Shown here piece after piece: positions 12,183 through 23,600 of a stretch of 64,000 bases of DNA. The notes under the pieces are model-generated. The model was given only the letters and a program-made list of their open reading frames with translations, did not search any database and was not told the DNA's origin. This DNA comes from Durusdinium trenchii. Its lineage: Eukaryota > Sar > Dinophyceae > Suessiales > Symbiodiniaceae. Position 1 is the stretch's first letter. Each line of letters starts with the position of its first letter. The stretch lies in the NCBI GenBank assembly GCA_963970005.1, contig CAXAMN010021112.1:1597559-1661558 (forward strand), given 5' to 3'. The position numbers and the translations under genes are program-made.

Positions 12183-15145
12183 CTGATGCCGCTGATGCGT
12201 GGATCTCATGACTTCTCATTTCACCACCACACCTGGGCCGTCAATTTGGTGCTCATCGCCTTCTACTATAGGAGTCTTTGATGGGCGGCTCTGTGTTGAT
12301 TGTTTTATCAAGGCACACCGAAATCAAGAAGTTGCCCACCCATGATGAAACTGTGAGTTGTTGAGAACTTACTGAGTCTTCATGTGAATTCCAAAAACGG
12401 AAGCAGCATCAGAGGAAGATCTGTTGTTTTCAGAACCAGTGTCCACTTCCGGGATCTCGCTAAACGCTGGGAATCCAACTGCAAAGCCGTACCTATGAGG
12501 ATTGGTGCACACTCGGAATCACACTGGTGCACACCGTGCGATGGGATGGCATGGCCCCGAAATGCCTCGGATGAGCATGAAATCAGAACTCCGAAGACCT
12601 GACAGGTGGGAGTGTTCCACTTCCATTATTGTTTCAAGGAGGGTACTTGGTTTTGCCAAGGTTACTGGACTTTTGATGACTTTGAGTGTTCAAGATCCAA
12701 GCAGCCTGACCAGCTTTTGGGGCACTGATGTCTTGCCCTGAAATGCTAGAGTGACCTCAACGCACAGGTTCGGATGTGACGCATTGCATTGATGAATTGA
12801 TTCGGATGTTTGACATCTATCTTGGACATGGCCCTGTAGTTGGAATAGAGATAATGAAACTGTTACAGGGCGGGGGCCGACTCCAACATCTATCAACTCC
12901 TTGCGAAGATGTGTTGGTCTGAAACAGAACCTCGAAGATACGAAGAGGACACGTTCTCTGGACCTTTGCCTAAACCATTCGAGCAGAATTATCTTGCTCC
13001 CAGCCTTCGCATTGCTCATCCGCAGCCATTCCTTAGGCGTAGAAGGGCAGTTTGGGACGTCCCAGCTGCGCATTGTCCGCCGCGCTGAGAGGTGTTACGG
13101 AAGAGAGCATTATCCATCCCCATGTTGTACCCAAGCTCGATCAACCATCTTGTAACATCGATCGGTCAAGTGACCCGTGTTGCCCTGAGGAAGCTAAGCA
13201 CCAGATTGATGTCTATACCTTCAAACTTCAATGACCGAAGGCAACTTCTTACATCTTCTTACCAGAAGTTTCCCATCCTGTCTCAACATGTCTCAACTGC
13301 TTCTGCCGGTTGTCCACTGCTTCCTTCGCTCTTTTGGAGACACTTTCACGCTTCAAAACGCAGAAAGCCCCAGCACCGCAGCACTACCCCAGCTACAAGG
13401 TAGGATGATTCAACTTCGGACTCTTGGAGAGGGCGCTATTTGGACTCTGGCTGAGCTGTATCGGTGCAGTGGTGCAATGGTGCATGAATTCTCATCTCAT
13501 GGGTCTGTGGGAGTTACCGCTGCACCTTCCAGCCAGTTGGCTAGGCCTAGTCCTTTGTGTCGTAGCCTAACTACTTGGCCTGGCCACCTGTTTTTTCGAA
13601 GCGACATGTTGTAGCAGGTGATTGGAATCCTCGGCTTTTCTCAACAAACGATTTCCGTGATTTCTGACCACTGAATAGTGAGGTGATGTCTACCAAGTAG
13701 GGCTCTATATACTTCAAAGAAAACAAATATTAGACAGGAGAGCCTGAGCCATATATCAATTACAAGGTCCTCCAACCAAGTGAGGCACAACACGTATGGA
13801 TGTCCAGGAAATTGAGGCGAATGTGGTCTCAAGAAAAAGGGTATTCTCTGGGAATTTCCAGGTACTGTACAACAATGACTAGAGTAGAAAAAACACAGGT
13901 TTGTACACTAAGGCATGGTACAAGGTCATGGCAAACATGGTCTCTGTCTCTCACTCTGCCTTTTCGACAGGAAGTGACATGTACTCCTCGAAGTCATCAT
14001 GGCAGCGGAGTGAATACCACCTGTTTGGTCTTCGGAGGTCTTCGGAGCTCGTCCAACAGGGCCCATGCGGCCATGCCGTCCACGATCACGTTGGCCCATG
14101 AGTTCACAAGCAGTGTAGGGGGTGCCTGAATTTGAGACTGCCCCATTTGACCACATTTCACCGCATGCCCCTTTTCATCTGGTTTTAAGTGTGGAAGTGT
14201 GGAAGCTGGCGTGCGCCCAAGTCTCTGGTATAGGTGCAATTGCTTGCGCACTGGCATTCAGAAAGAAATCGTTGTCGAAGACATAGATCTGCCTGAGCTC
14301 TTGAGCAAAAGCGGAGAGGGAGGAAGAACATCGACAGTTGCGGAAGTTTACACCTCTTCAGTAGCCCGCTGGCCCGCTTGTTGGATAGGCAGCGGATAGG
14401 CCACCTCTGAGACAAGTTCTCTGTTGCAAGCTTTGGTACATGCTGGGTGCCCAATCAAGCTTCGCCCTGAATTTCTGCACTTCTGGCGGAAGAATTTTCC
14501 GGCTCCGGACAACACATAGGACAGGACAATCAGGAAATTCCACCTCTACACAGCAGTTGGAGTGTTGAATCAAGCAGGGCTTCAGTTCGGTGGTGGATGT
14601 CTTCCATCAGCGAAAAGGGCAGCACCGAAACCGCATCCCTGGCCTTGGAGTTTCGGGTCTCGGCGGACCTCCGTTCGCTCCAAGCAGCTGTGGTCCACCC
14701 AACTTCGATAAGATGTGCCTGGCGCGGAGGCCGAGGCCGAAGGTGGCTGCGCTTCTTCGGCTGAGAGAAGGGTTGAGATGGAACAAACTCCCACCACGCA
14801 CGGATGAAAAGTTCAGCACATCGCAGCAGTTTGGCCCAGGGAACGTAGGCAGAAACTTCAACATGTTTGGCGGAATAAGCCGTGATTCCTCTATACTTGA
14901 GAAGTTCACCTGCGTCCATCAACTCATGTTATATATATATATATAGATATGTGTGTGTGTGTGTTTTTAATGGTGTTGCTAGTTAATTTGGCCTACAACT
15001 CCACTCTGGCCCAAAATGCCACAAAAAAGGCCCAATCCAACAATGATGAATCAACCACAGCGTTTATGTTGCGGAAGAGCAACCTCTTCTTGTGGAAGTT
15101 TGAACCCTTTCCGCGTCCATCCACAGTCCTTCCGCGCACCTCAAG
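12183..15145. other. No secure gene
   Basis: A GC-rich patch at 14600-14770 is open in two minus-strand frames after a pyrimidine-rich TTCTCTCAG and may be an exon. Neither frame is clearly better. A TA tract lies at about 14930-14945. Nothing else was recognised. Confidence 0.4.
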
Positions 15146-15295
15146 GGGTGCAGCCTCGAGGTCTGCCCATCCAGCAGTGCCGCCTGTGCTGGGCTGAAGA
15201 CCTTCAAGGCCCTGGGCGGCGAGTGGAGACACGGCGGTGTCTCTCCGCGGCTGGGAGATGCCAAGAGGTCCAAAGTGAAGAAGAAGCTCTTGGGG
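15146..15295 (+). CDS. Candidate internal exon, basic C-terminal part
   Basis: Exactly 50 codons in phase 0 lie between CTCAAG|GG and GGGG|GTTCC. The peptide runs GCSLEVCPSSSAACAGLKTF, then a middle part with EWRHGGVSPRLGD, and ends RSKVKKKLLG. About four fifths of third positions are G or C. The minus strand also offers a 24-codon exon here (GLEGLQPSTGG...), but with weaker bias. Family not recognised. Confidence 0.4.
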
Positions 15296-15431
15296 GTTCC
15301 AATAGTGTGGTGCCCCAAAAGAGTATTCGTGGCACGGTTTCCAACATCTATCTACATGATGTTACATGTTTATAGTGTGGAAATTGACGGTGTTCTATTT
15401 ATGTGGGGGGTCTTCTAAGTCTAAGATATAT

Positions 15432-15541
15432 CCCAGACACTTCATGGGACTGGCATATCTACCCATCAGTTGGGGTGGTGCAAGCCGGGGGTCTGTCTGG
15501 GGTGGCAGTGCTATGGCAGTCCCAGACGGGTCGTGTCTGGG
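15432..15541. mobile_element. Small inverted-repeat element, CCCAGAC family, copy 1
   Basis: A 110-bp unit begins CCCAGACACTTCATGGGACT and ends GGGTCGTGTCTGGG, so its ends are inverted copies of CCCAGACAC. The inner part is shared with copies at 47182, 54456 and 62719. There are no coding sequences; it resembles a MITE. No clear target duplication was seen. Confidence 0.65.
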
Positions 15542-18231
15542 TCTTGTGAAACAATTGAACCGACTTCGAAAGAGGCCAACCGCCTCGAGGACACAGACAG
15601 GACACGAGTGTCCAGCGGGAAGGGCGTGCCCTTCCTCCAATGAATGACGACCTCAATCCCGACTGCCCCGACACTAGCGGAAGACTCCGGACACCCCTAA
15701 ATGGAACACATATGATAGATTCACCACTGAACCTGTGCTTCTGGCAGGAAGTCGGAAGAGATTCGGAGGTTCCACTATGCCGCCGGGGCGGTGAAGGCAG
15801 CCCTGCCGCAAATGCACGGCTGTTCCCATAAGCCGAATGGATCAAAAAGTCTTTCACAGTCAAGGCGCGTGTCGCCAAAGGCAGATCGCATTCCCTTGGT
15901 TCGTGACGATGAGTTTGGAATGCCAAAAAGAAGCGAAGTGGCAAGACCTGTCAAGAACAGTTTTCTGAAAAGATTCTGAAAGCCTGCTAAGTGCTAGGTG
16001 CTCAAATGCCAAAGATTTGACAACACCACCTTCGATCTTGTTGGTTTCTTGACTCAGGAGCGTGCGAAACCGGGGAGATGTGTAAATAAGATCCTTGGGT
16101 CCAAATCCTCAAGTCCTCCAGGACCTTCCGTTCGGGGTGTCTATAGATGACTGGGGGTGTTCAAAAACCACCTGTAGATACTCTATGGCTTGTCTTCTGC
16201 CGGAACCCGTCGGAGGTCTCCGAACTGTTTGCAAACATTACAGTAAGCCCTGCCTGACCGCCCAGTTGGGCGCCCTCTCTGGCTTTGGGCGGATGAAAAC
16301 CCCTTGGGCCAGGAACCGGGTAGACCCACTGGTAGACCCCTATTCTAATGATTAATTCTAATGCACACCGCACCACAGGATTGAACAAAGAAAGACACCC
16401 TCTGCGACTCTCTTGGCTGTGACAGCCCCTGCCTGGTAGCTGAAAGCCTCCTTATCCCAATTGGACGCAAGAACCGCATCAGCCACAACCTCAGAGGTCT
16501 TCGGATGGGAGCAGATGAGATGGTTTCGTAGTGACAGGTCAATCAAACAAGGCATCCAGATTTGTCTGAACACGCTGATAGCAACGGCATAGAAGTTGCG
16601 TATGGTCTAGTATATATATATATATATGCCCGGTCCGAGGCCAAAAGATCATCCACCATCCCACAGCGTCACCCGTCATTTCGGAGCATTTCACCAAATG
16701 CGTCCAAATGCACTCTGTCTTGTGGCCTTTCAAGTACATACAGTACCTCCACACAAAGGTCAACATCATCTACACATAGTTTATTTCCCCATGTCCAATT
16801 CACCCCGAAACATAAGCACAGAGTGAAGCACACGTGAAGCAGAGCTGAACCCAGAAACGTTTGCCTGGGGAAAAAAAAACTTGAACAACTTAACCTTCTT
16901 TCCACCTGTTCCATCTCCCCTGCTCCTCGTTGTGAGGAGAACATCGCAGACACACTGGTCTAACGACGTAAAAGCTCTCTAAAGAAATCGGTGAGACCCA
17001 ACGGCATCAAGCAAGGCAAAGCGACAACGGAAAACTCCTTCTTTCCACCTGTTCGATTTCAGTGGGGAAACATCTCCCCAAAAACAGGTTGAAGGATATC
17101 CATGTTTCTGGGTAGGAGAGTGACCGACCCCAAGTTCCGTCGTGCACCCCCAAGTTCGCCCAGCACTAGATTTCTAGACCTTTTCAGAGCTGGCTGCCAG
17201 GGCACGGCGGGCTCGCTTCGTGTCCAAAGTTTCTTGGTCCCTGCTGGCACCAGCTCAAGCACATCACCTCAGGCACATCGCGGCGGAGCTGCGCGTGGCG
17301 CTGCCTAGTTTACTTCTCACAACTGCGCCAAGTCTGTTGACCTGCCTAGTCATGACTGGATGCGGCAACCCAGTTAACGTGCTCATTGCATCTCATTCCT
17401 AAACAGTCGACCAAAATGCACAATTAGCTTACTTTAAGGTCAACACGTACAGGCACATGTGGGTTCCCGAAACACTAAAGTGCTACAGATCTTGAGAAAC
17501 ACATATCTCATGTCCTTTATCCTTGTTCAATATGCAATATGGACATGCACAAAATCTGACTAAGTGAACTTGAACTTCCTTGTGTAAAGATCAACTCAAT
17601 GGGTCCGGTAGGCCAGCAAAAAGGACCGATCCGAAAACGTGGTTTTTTTGCATTGGAACTATTGTGCGGGGTGAACCAGCATTCTCAACCTGGTTCAATT
17701 TATATATAATCTAGGAGATGGCGCTCCCATCCAGGTTTTGGCAGGAAGTTGTCAGCCTGGCCCCCAAGCCCCCTCAAGACCTTTCTTTTACACTCCCTGC
17801 AATCATCATGGAAGTGGAGTTCACCAGCTTTTTGGTCTACGTAGAAATATGGTCATCCGTCGACATCGTTCCGGAGCCATGCCATCCATACGATCCACGT
17901 AGCCATGATGAGTTCAGGGAGTATAAACCATGACCACTCTCCCAGTGACGGCAAGCTTTGTCTCGCGAGCTCGAGCCTTAGACCGTGCGATGGACGAGTT
18001 CAACGGTGGCCGTGGATGTGAAGGCTGAAAAACAGGACATCTAAAGTCTGCAGCCAGGCATCATGCCTGGCACACCAGTGACTCTACTTCAAACTACTAC
18101 CCAACCAAACAGGCTTCTATAAAATTCTGTAAATCCCTTGCCTTCCAGATGTCATCATTGCTTCCTCTTGTCGTTGTGTGGCCTATCCCGGTCTATCCGG
18201 ATGCGAAGCCATCCCAGTCTCGCCCAGGGGC
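15542..18231. other. No recognisable gene
   Basis: A TA tract lies at about 16612-16627. Pyrimidine-rich stretches lie near 16900 and 17040. A GC-rich patch at 17120-17310 is open on both strands without a convincing protein. Confidence 0.4.
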
Positions 18232-18319
18232 TTGTGCAGCTCCCATCCGCAGCGCAGGTCTCCTCTGCACGCGCACTCGCCGCGGCGAGCAGGAGCAGCT
18301 TCGTCCAGAAGCCACCCAT
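18232..18319 (-). CDS. Candidate first exon with a signal peptide
   Basis: The minus strand starts ATG at 18319 and reads MGGFWTKLLLLAAASARAEE then TCAADGSCT. It has a short basic n-region, a run of Leu/Ala, and an A-x-A cleavage site before EETC, a textbook secretory signal. Third positions are GC-rich. A GC donor is possible at 18231. The mature chain begins Cys-rich. The rest of the gene would lie at lower coordinates and was not found. Confidence 0.45.
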
Positions 18320-18745
18320 GGCGCAGCGTCCGGCGGCGGTAAGACACGGCCACGGGCCACGGTGGGGTGGAGGGCGTAGAGGAGTGGAGGGGCAAATAGA
18401 TAAGGGGCAGGACAATAGACGTGGGGCTATAGATAGATATCGCCTATAGGGTCGCAGAGTCCCTGTTCAATGCTTTTTCAAGCTTCGGCCTCAAATTGGT
18501 GCTTTCTAGCGTCCATACAAAAGTGGCATGCTTCAGATTCATGGTGTGGAAAAGGATTACAGGGGTCCTGCTTGTGGATTTGTTCTTTCAACTGGAGGAT
18601 TCGGGCCCGATATTGATTGAGCTCCCAGTGTTGATCTTCTGGATCTGCTTGAGGTTCCTGATTTGCTTCTTTTTGAACACGTCCTCGAGTCCTCAAGCTG
18701 AGGGAGTGCTTCAGTCTAGTAGCCACATAGTGATTCTCATATATA

Positions 18746-18854
18746 TGTGAATTGTGATGAGCACATGGTCGGACGCCATGTCTAGCGGAACCTTTAGGCT
18801 GGAGCGTAGAAAGGCGCCGCTGCGATGCCCCTGGTGGGGCGACCGCACCGACAT
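18746..18854 (+). repeat. 5' LTR, 109 bp
   Basis: Identical to 25935-26043. It starts TGTGAATTGTGATGAGC and ends GACCGCACCGACAT. If the last T is not counted, it has the usual TG...CA ends. It is very short for a full-length coding copia element. The hairpin GCCCC-TGGT-GGGGC lies near its 3' end (18827-18840). Confidence 0.93.
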
Positions 18855-18883
18855 TGGTAGCGGAGCCCCACCAGGGGCTCGCA
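18821..18883 (+). promoter_or_regulatory. U5-leader stem enclosing the primer binding site
   Basis: GCCCCTGGTGGGGC (18827-18840) and GCCCCACCAGGGGC (18865-18878) are perfect 14-bp inverted repeats. TGCGA and TCGCA extend the stem beyond a single bulged T. Each arm can also fold on itself as a 5-bp stem with a 4-nt loop (UGGU or ACCA), and the loops are complementary. The primer site lies between and partly inside the arms. Confidence 0.8.
18855..18867 (+). promoter_or_regulatory. Primer binding site, initiator tRNA-Met type
   Basis: TGGTAGCGGAGCC directly follows the LTR. TGG pairs with the CCA tail of a tRNA, and the rest closely resembles the initiator-Met primer sites of many plant and animal LTR elements. 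It would prime minus-strand DNA synthesis. Its last three bases overlap a stem arm described separately. Confidence 0.85.
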
Positions 18884-18914
18884 GTGAGTGTCACTAGGTA
18901 GTGCACCCGCTGCC

Positions 18915-20645
18915 ATGAGTGAAGACAAGGGTCATCGCCGCTTTGACGGTGAGGGCGATGACCCGGGTAAGGCGTTGAAAAAGTGGAAGACATGGGCCCA
19001 GGCCAAACTGGTTACGTTGAAAGACATCAAACCTGAACAAAGGGGGCCATGGATCCTGACGCTTCTAGATGGTCGTGCCTGGGATGCTTGTGAGCACCTG
19101 ACCTTAGACGACCTTGCAGTGTCAGGTGGTGACAAAAAGATCTGGGAAGTGTTGCAGAAACGATTTCCAGAAAAAGAGGCTCATGACCTGCTAGGAGAAT
19201 CGCTGGGCGAAGTGTTTGCACTGTCAGCCAACGAAGCCGAGTCCATCAAGCAGTGGACGGCTCGAGCTCGAGAAGTGTTTGACAGATGCGAGAGACGAGC
19301 GGGAGTGGCTTTTCCAGCTGCCGCTCAGGGCTGGATTACGTTGAACTGTGCAGGCTTGACTGAGGAACAGAAGGCCATAGTGAAGGCCAAGACACAAGGC
19401 AGCTTAGACTACGAAGCCGTGGCCGCTGCCATGAGGTCATGTTTTCCTTTGTACAAAGCAACAGCCAGTCGCAGAAAGCCAGTTGGAGCTCTGCAAGTCG
19501 ACGTTATGACTGACGAGTTCGAAGCTGCACCAGAGATGTCCTACACGGACGATGCTTACTTGCAAGAAGTTGAGGCCTTCATCGCCGAACATGAGCACGA
19601 GACCACTACAGAAGAGGCTGTGTTCACTGAACAAGAGGCAGCCGAAGCCCTCGCTGTGACTTGGAAAGAGCGTCGCAAGGAGATAGCAAAGGTGCAGAAG
19701 AGTCGACAATTCGGTTCTCATGGCACTTCCAAAAGGCAGTTCAAAGTGGAAGTAGAAGAGCTGAAAAGGCGAACCAAATGCAATCGCTGTGGCAAAGTAG
19801 GCCACTGGGCCAGAGAGTGCAGGCAGCCACCAAGTGCGAAAGAAGCTTCTTCTTCGAGCACTCCTCCCATGGCAGCCAACTATGTTGAGAGCTCAGAGCC
19901 AACCACTGAGGCTGGATATGGAGTGGAGCCAACCTTTGTGGGACACGTGATGACCACGGTGTTTAGCGCTGGCCTGATTTCCTCACCGGGCTTTGGAGTA
20001 CTGGACAGTGGGTGCGGACGCACCCTGATCGGAGAAGAAACTCTCAAACAGCTTGAACCCATGATCAAGGCTCGAGGGTTTGGTTCTGTGCAGTACTATG
20101 AGTCTGAGAATGTGTTCAGGTTCGGAAATGGAGCAACGGAAGTGGCAAAACGTGCATGCCGCTTACCTGTCGGGATCGCAAACAAGTTTGGCTTGATTGA
20201 CGCAGCCATTATTGCGGGCTCAGCTCCTCTTTTGCTTGGACGACCAACGTTGGAAAAGATGGCTGTGAAACTGGATTTCGCTCAAGGACAGATGGAGCTT
20301 CTCGGCTGCACGACCGATCTCAAGACCAATGAGGCTGGTCAGCTGCTGGTGGATGTCCTAGCATATCCAGCGAGAGAAACAGCTACCCCGAAGCCTCGCG
20401 GTAATCAACACGACAGAGACACAGCTCGTTCCACAAAGGACGACCAGCAGAAGGTTGAACAGAAGGCGCAGGGCTCAAGTCAAAAACAGAAGACAAAAAT
20501 CACACTGAGAAAGAAAGAGTGTAGATGTTTGCTTGCTCAGATGAAACGTGTTTCCCAGACCGAAGATGCTGGTATCATGGTTGCTGAGTTATTTTCTCCT
20601 CCTCGTTTTTCCACTGAGGCTGTTCGGCGGGGGGAAAAGGGATAG
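18915..20645 (+). CDS. Gag-protease polyprotein, with start of methyltransferase-like segment
   Basis: 576 residues from the ATG at 18915; upstream in-frame codons include only GTG. Residues about 15-170 are a helical capsid-like gag region. A CCHC zinc knuckle (CNRCGKVGHWAREC) at 19779-19820 binds nucleic acid. Around 20004 VLDSGCGRTLIG carries the catalytic Asp of a retropepsin, followed by PLLLGRPTL, the usual second strand. Residues 555-563 (MVAELFSPP) look like the first motif of a Rossmann methyltransferase, continued in the next frame. The ORF stops at TAG 20643. Products would form the virus-like particle and process the polyprotein. Confidence 0.93.
   Translation: MSEDKGHRRFDGEGDDPGKALKKWKTWAQAKLVTLKDIKPEQRGPWILTLLDGRAWDACEHLTLDDLAVSGGDKKIWEVLQKRFPEKEAHDLLGESLGEVFALSANEAESIKQWTARAREVFDRCERRAGVAFPAAAQGWITLNCAGLTEEQKAIVKAKTQGSLDYEAVAAAMRSCFPLYKATASRRKPVGALQVDVMTDEFEAAPEMSYTDDAYLQEVEAFIAEHEHETTTEEAVFTEQEAAEALAVTWKERRKEIAKVQKSRQFGSHGTSKRQFKVEVEELKRRTKCNRCGKVGHWARECRQPPSAKEASSSSTPPMAANYVESSEPTTEAGYGVEPTFVGHVMTTVFSAGLISSPGFGVLDSGCGRTLIGEETLKQLEPMIKARGFGSVQYYESENVFRFGNGATEVAKRACRLPVGIANKFGLIDAAIIAGSAPLLLGRPTLEKMAVKLDFAQGQMELLGCTTDLKTNEAGQLLVDVLAYPARETATPKPRGNQHDRDTARSTKDDQQKVEQKAQGSSQKQKTKITLRKKECRCLLAQMKRVSQTEDAGIMVAELFSPPRFSTEAVRRGEKG
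20618..20645 (+). other. -1 frame junction between gag-pro and pol
   Basis: The pol frame is open from 20618, just after an in-frame TGA, and the gag frame ends at 20645, so the two overlap by 28 nt. Within the overlap, CGGGGGGAAAAGGG lets a GGG-decoding tRNA re-pair one base back. This is not a canonical X-XXY-YYZ heptamer. Either a -1 frameshift joins the products or a single-base change has split one ORF. Conserved protein features continue across the junction. Confidence 0.75.
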
Positions 20646-23600
20646 CATATGATATTAAGCAGGGGTGGGACCTTTCCAAATCAAATGTGAAGTCGCAAGT
20701 GGATGCGGAACTCGATCGCGTCCGCCCTCGACTTTTGGTGGCGTGTCCACCATGCACGCATCGAGGCGGGTGGGAGCATCTGAATAGGACCAAGCGGTCT
20801 CCTTTCGAGACAGCCTTGCTAATTCGAGCATCTAGAGATCAGGTTCGCTTTGCTCTCCAACAGATTCGCAAGCAGATAAGTCGAGGTGGTGATTTTATCT
20901 TTGAGCATCCGTGGGGTTCCGAAGTGTGGGACGATGGGGACATGATCACTCTTCGTAGGAAGTATGGAGTCCGCAGAGTTGACATGTGCGCCTACGGGTT
21001 GAAGTGTCCTGACACGGGTATCCCCATCAGAAAAGCCACGGGGATCCTTTCATCCATCAAGGAGTCCACTCATTTCCATCAGTGTCAGGGGTGTGAGAAA
21101 CATCGTTTGGTTGAAGGAAAACTGAACTCAGGACAAAACGTGAGCGACTTTGCAGCAGAGTACACCCCATCTTTCGTTAAAGCCATGTTAAAAGCCTGCC
21201 AAGCACAACAACATGTGAGTGTGGTCGACTTTATCGACTTGGCTGAGTGCGAAGGTGCAGAGTGTCTCATTGGTGAGATCGAAGGAGACAGGGCCGGACC
21301 AGAGCAAGAAGACGCGGAGGTCATACATGCTGATCACACCCAAGGTACTCCCAGTGTGTTGCGAGCTGTTAGGAAATTGCATGTTAACCTCGGCCATCCG
21401 CACAACAGGGATTTGGTGCGTATCTTGCAGCATAGTAAGGCTTCTAAAGAAGCTCTGGAGGTAGCAAAGAACTTCACATGTACCGTGTGTAGTAACCATA
21501 AGCTTCCGCATGCATCCCTACCTGCTAAGACTAGTAGAATCATGGAGTTTAACGCGCGAGTTGGGATGGACGTCAAGTACCTCCCCGGCTGGAAACCCAA
21601 TCAGAGAGTTCCGTGCATCAGCATTGTTGACTATGCATCGTCATTGCACATAATGGCACCCATTTTCCAGAAAGAAAACGCTGAGTTGTTGAAGGGTGTT
21701 CTGCGGGACTCCTGGATTGCATGGGCCGGGCCCCCAAAGGTTTTGGAATTGGACCCAAGCAGACCAAACCTGAGTGACGCTTTGGGAGAATACTGTGAGG
21801 GACTTGGTATAGATCTCCTATACACAGCTGCAGACTCACATTGGCAGCTGGGGAAAGTCGAGAGACATGGAGGTTGGTTCGAAAAGATATTTTCTCGGGT
21901 ATGTGAAGAGCATCCACCCAAGAATGCCGAAGAGTTTGTTGACAACGTTCTTCAGACCCAAATAGCCAAAAACGCCCTGATTACAGAAGCAGGAGCAAGC
22001 CCTTTTCAGATTGTTTTTGGACGCAATCCCCGCATCCCTCAAGATTTGTTGCAAGATGATCCACACTTACCCGCAGTTGACGCCACCGAAAGCGACTCGC
22101 CGTTCGATCGGGCACATCTCGTGCGGCAAGCGGCGCGACAAGCGGTGCTGGAATGCCAAGACCACAAGGCCTTGAAGGCGGCCATCCGAGCTCGCCCAAG
22201 ACTCCGCCAGGACTTCTGCTCAGGTGACTGGGTTTACTACTGGAGATCACAAAAGTGGTCAGACGGGCAGTTGCTAAGGGGAGGTCGTTGGCATGGGGCT
22301 GGCATGATTTTGGGTAAGTTGGGGGTGAACTATATTGTTGCGCACAGACGAAGTTTGTTTCGCTGTTCACCAGAACATCTACGGCATGCAACCTCAGAAG
22401 AGAAAACAGTTGCAGATTTTGATGACAACGAATTGCTGGGAATCAAGAACTTGTTAGAAAAGGGACAATTTCCAAAAGGACAGTTTGTTGATTTGGTCAA
22501 TACCACACTTCCGCCATCTCCAGAAATTTCTGACCGGGCAGAAGGCTGGCATTCCGCGGCACGATCCGCGGCCGATTTGTGGAGTGAAGCTGTCGTGAAT
22601 GAGACCAAGACTCAAAAGGAAGACTACAATGCAGATGAGACAACACCAGAACATGGGCCGTATTCTCGATTGGGGGGAACGTCTTCCTGGACACCGTTAG
22701 GTCGTACAGAGGATTATGGTCCCATCAGACGGGTTCGACACACAGTCAAGTCACCCCCGGAATATCTCTTTCGTCCAATGGAGATGCAACAGGAAGATCT
22801 GTCAGAGTTGCTGCAAGAGGTTATTCCTTCGTTGCTAGAGACACCAGAGACCGAGAGCTTCAGTCCCAGAGGCACTAGTAGCAAGAGAGAGGCCAGTGCC
22901 GACATTGATGACGGACCGCGCACTCGCAGTCGAACTGAACGATATGAGGACGAGGCATTGTTGTGTTCATTTGTTTCTCCAGGAGAGGAGGTTCCAGTGC
23001 GAAGTGGCCAGAGTCATGTCGAAGCATTGATAGCAGGATTCTTGCAGAAGCGAGCAGCAAAAGAGATTCCGTCCACTGGCAACCCATCCGACATCCAAGA
23101 GAAGGTTGATGGATCCAAGATTACAGAATGGGAGACATTGTCAGGGAAACAAGCTGTTCGTGTGTGGACTGGACAGAAAGCCAAAGAGATCAAAGAGCGT
23201 TTTGGACATCGGTTCATTGGCAGTCGTTTTGTTGTGATCAACAAGAAGGATGAGGATGGGGAGCGAGTCAAGAGTCGCTGGTGCCTACAAGGGCACTTGG
23301 ATCCTGACTTCCAGGAGAAGATCCAGTCAGGGGCTTGCCACAGTCCCACACTTCACCCTTTGTCAAGATCATTGATTTTACAAATTCTAGTCAGCAAGCA
23401 ATGGACGATGCAGCTAGGGGACATCAAGGGGGCTTTTCTGGAAGCAGGACCTTTGAACCCCAAATTTAGTCCTTTGTATGCGCATCAACCTCCAGGAGGG
23501 ATCCCAGGACTCAGTCCGGATGATGTGATCGAGGTCACAGGCAACGTCTACGGGTCCAACGATGCCCCTTTCAACTGGTGGTTTAAGTTCGACGAGACTG

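Noticed and set aside
18228..18338. Plus-strand 37-codon exon with CCCAG| and |GTAAGA borders
   Set aside because: The minus strand of the same bases encodes a classical signal peptide with stronger codon bias; the plus reading is probably its shadow.
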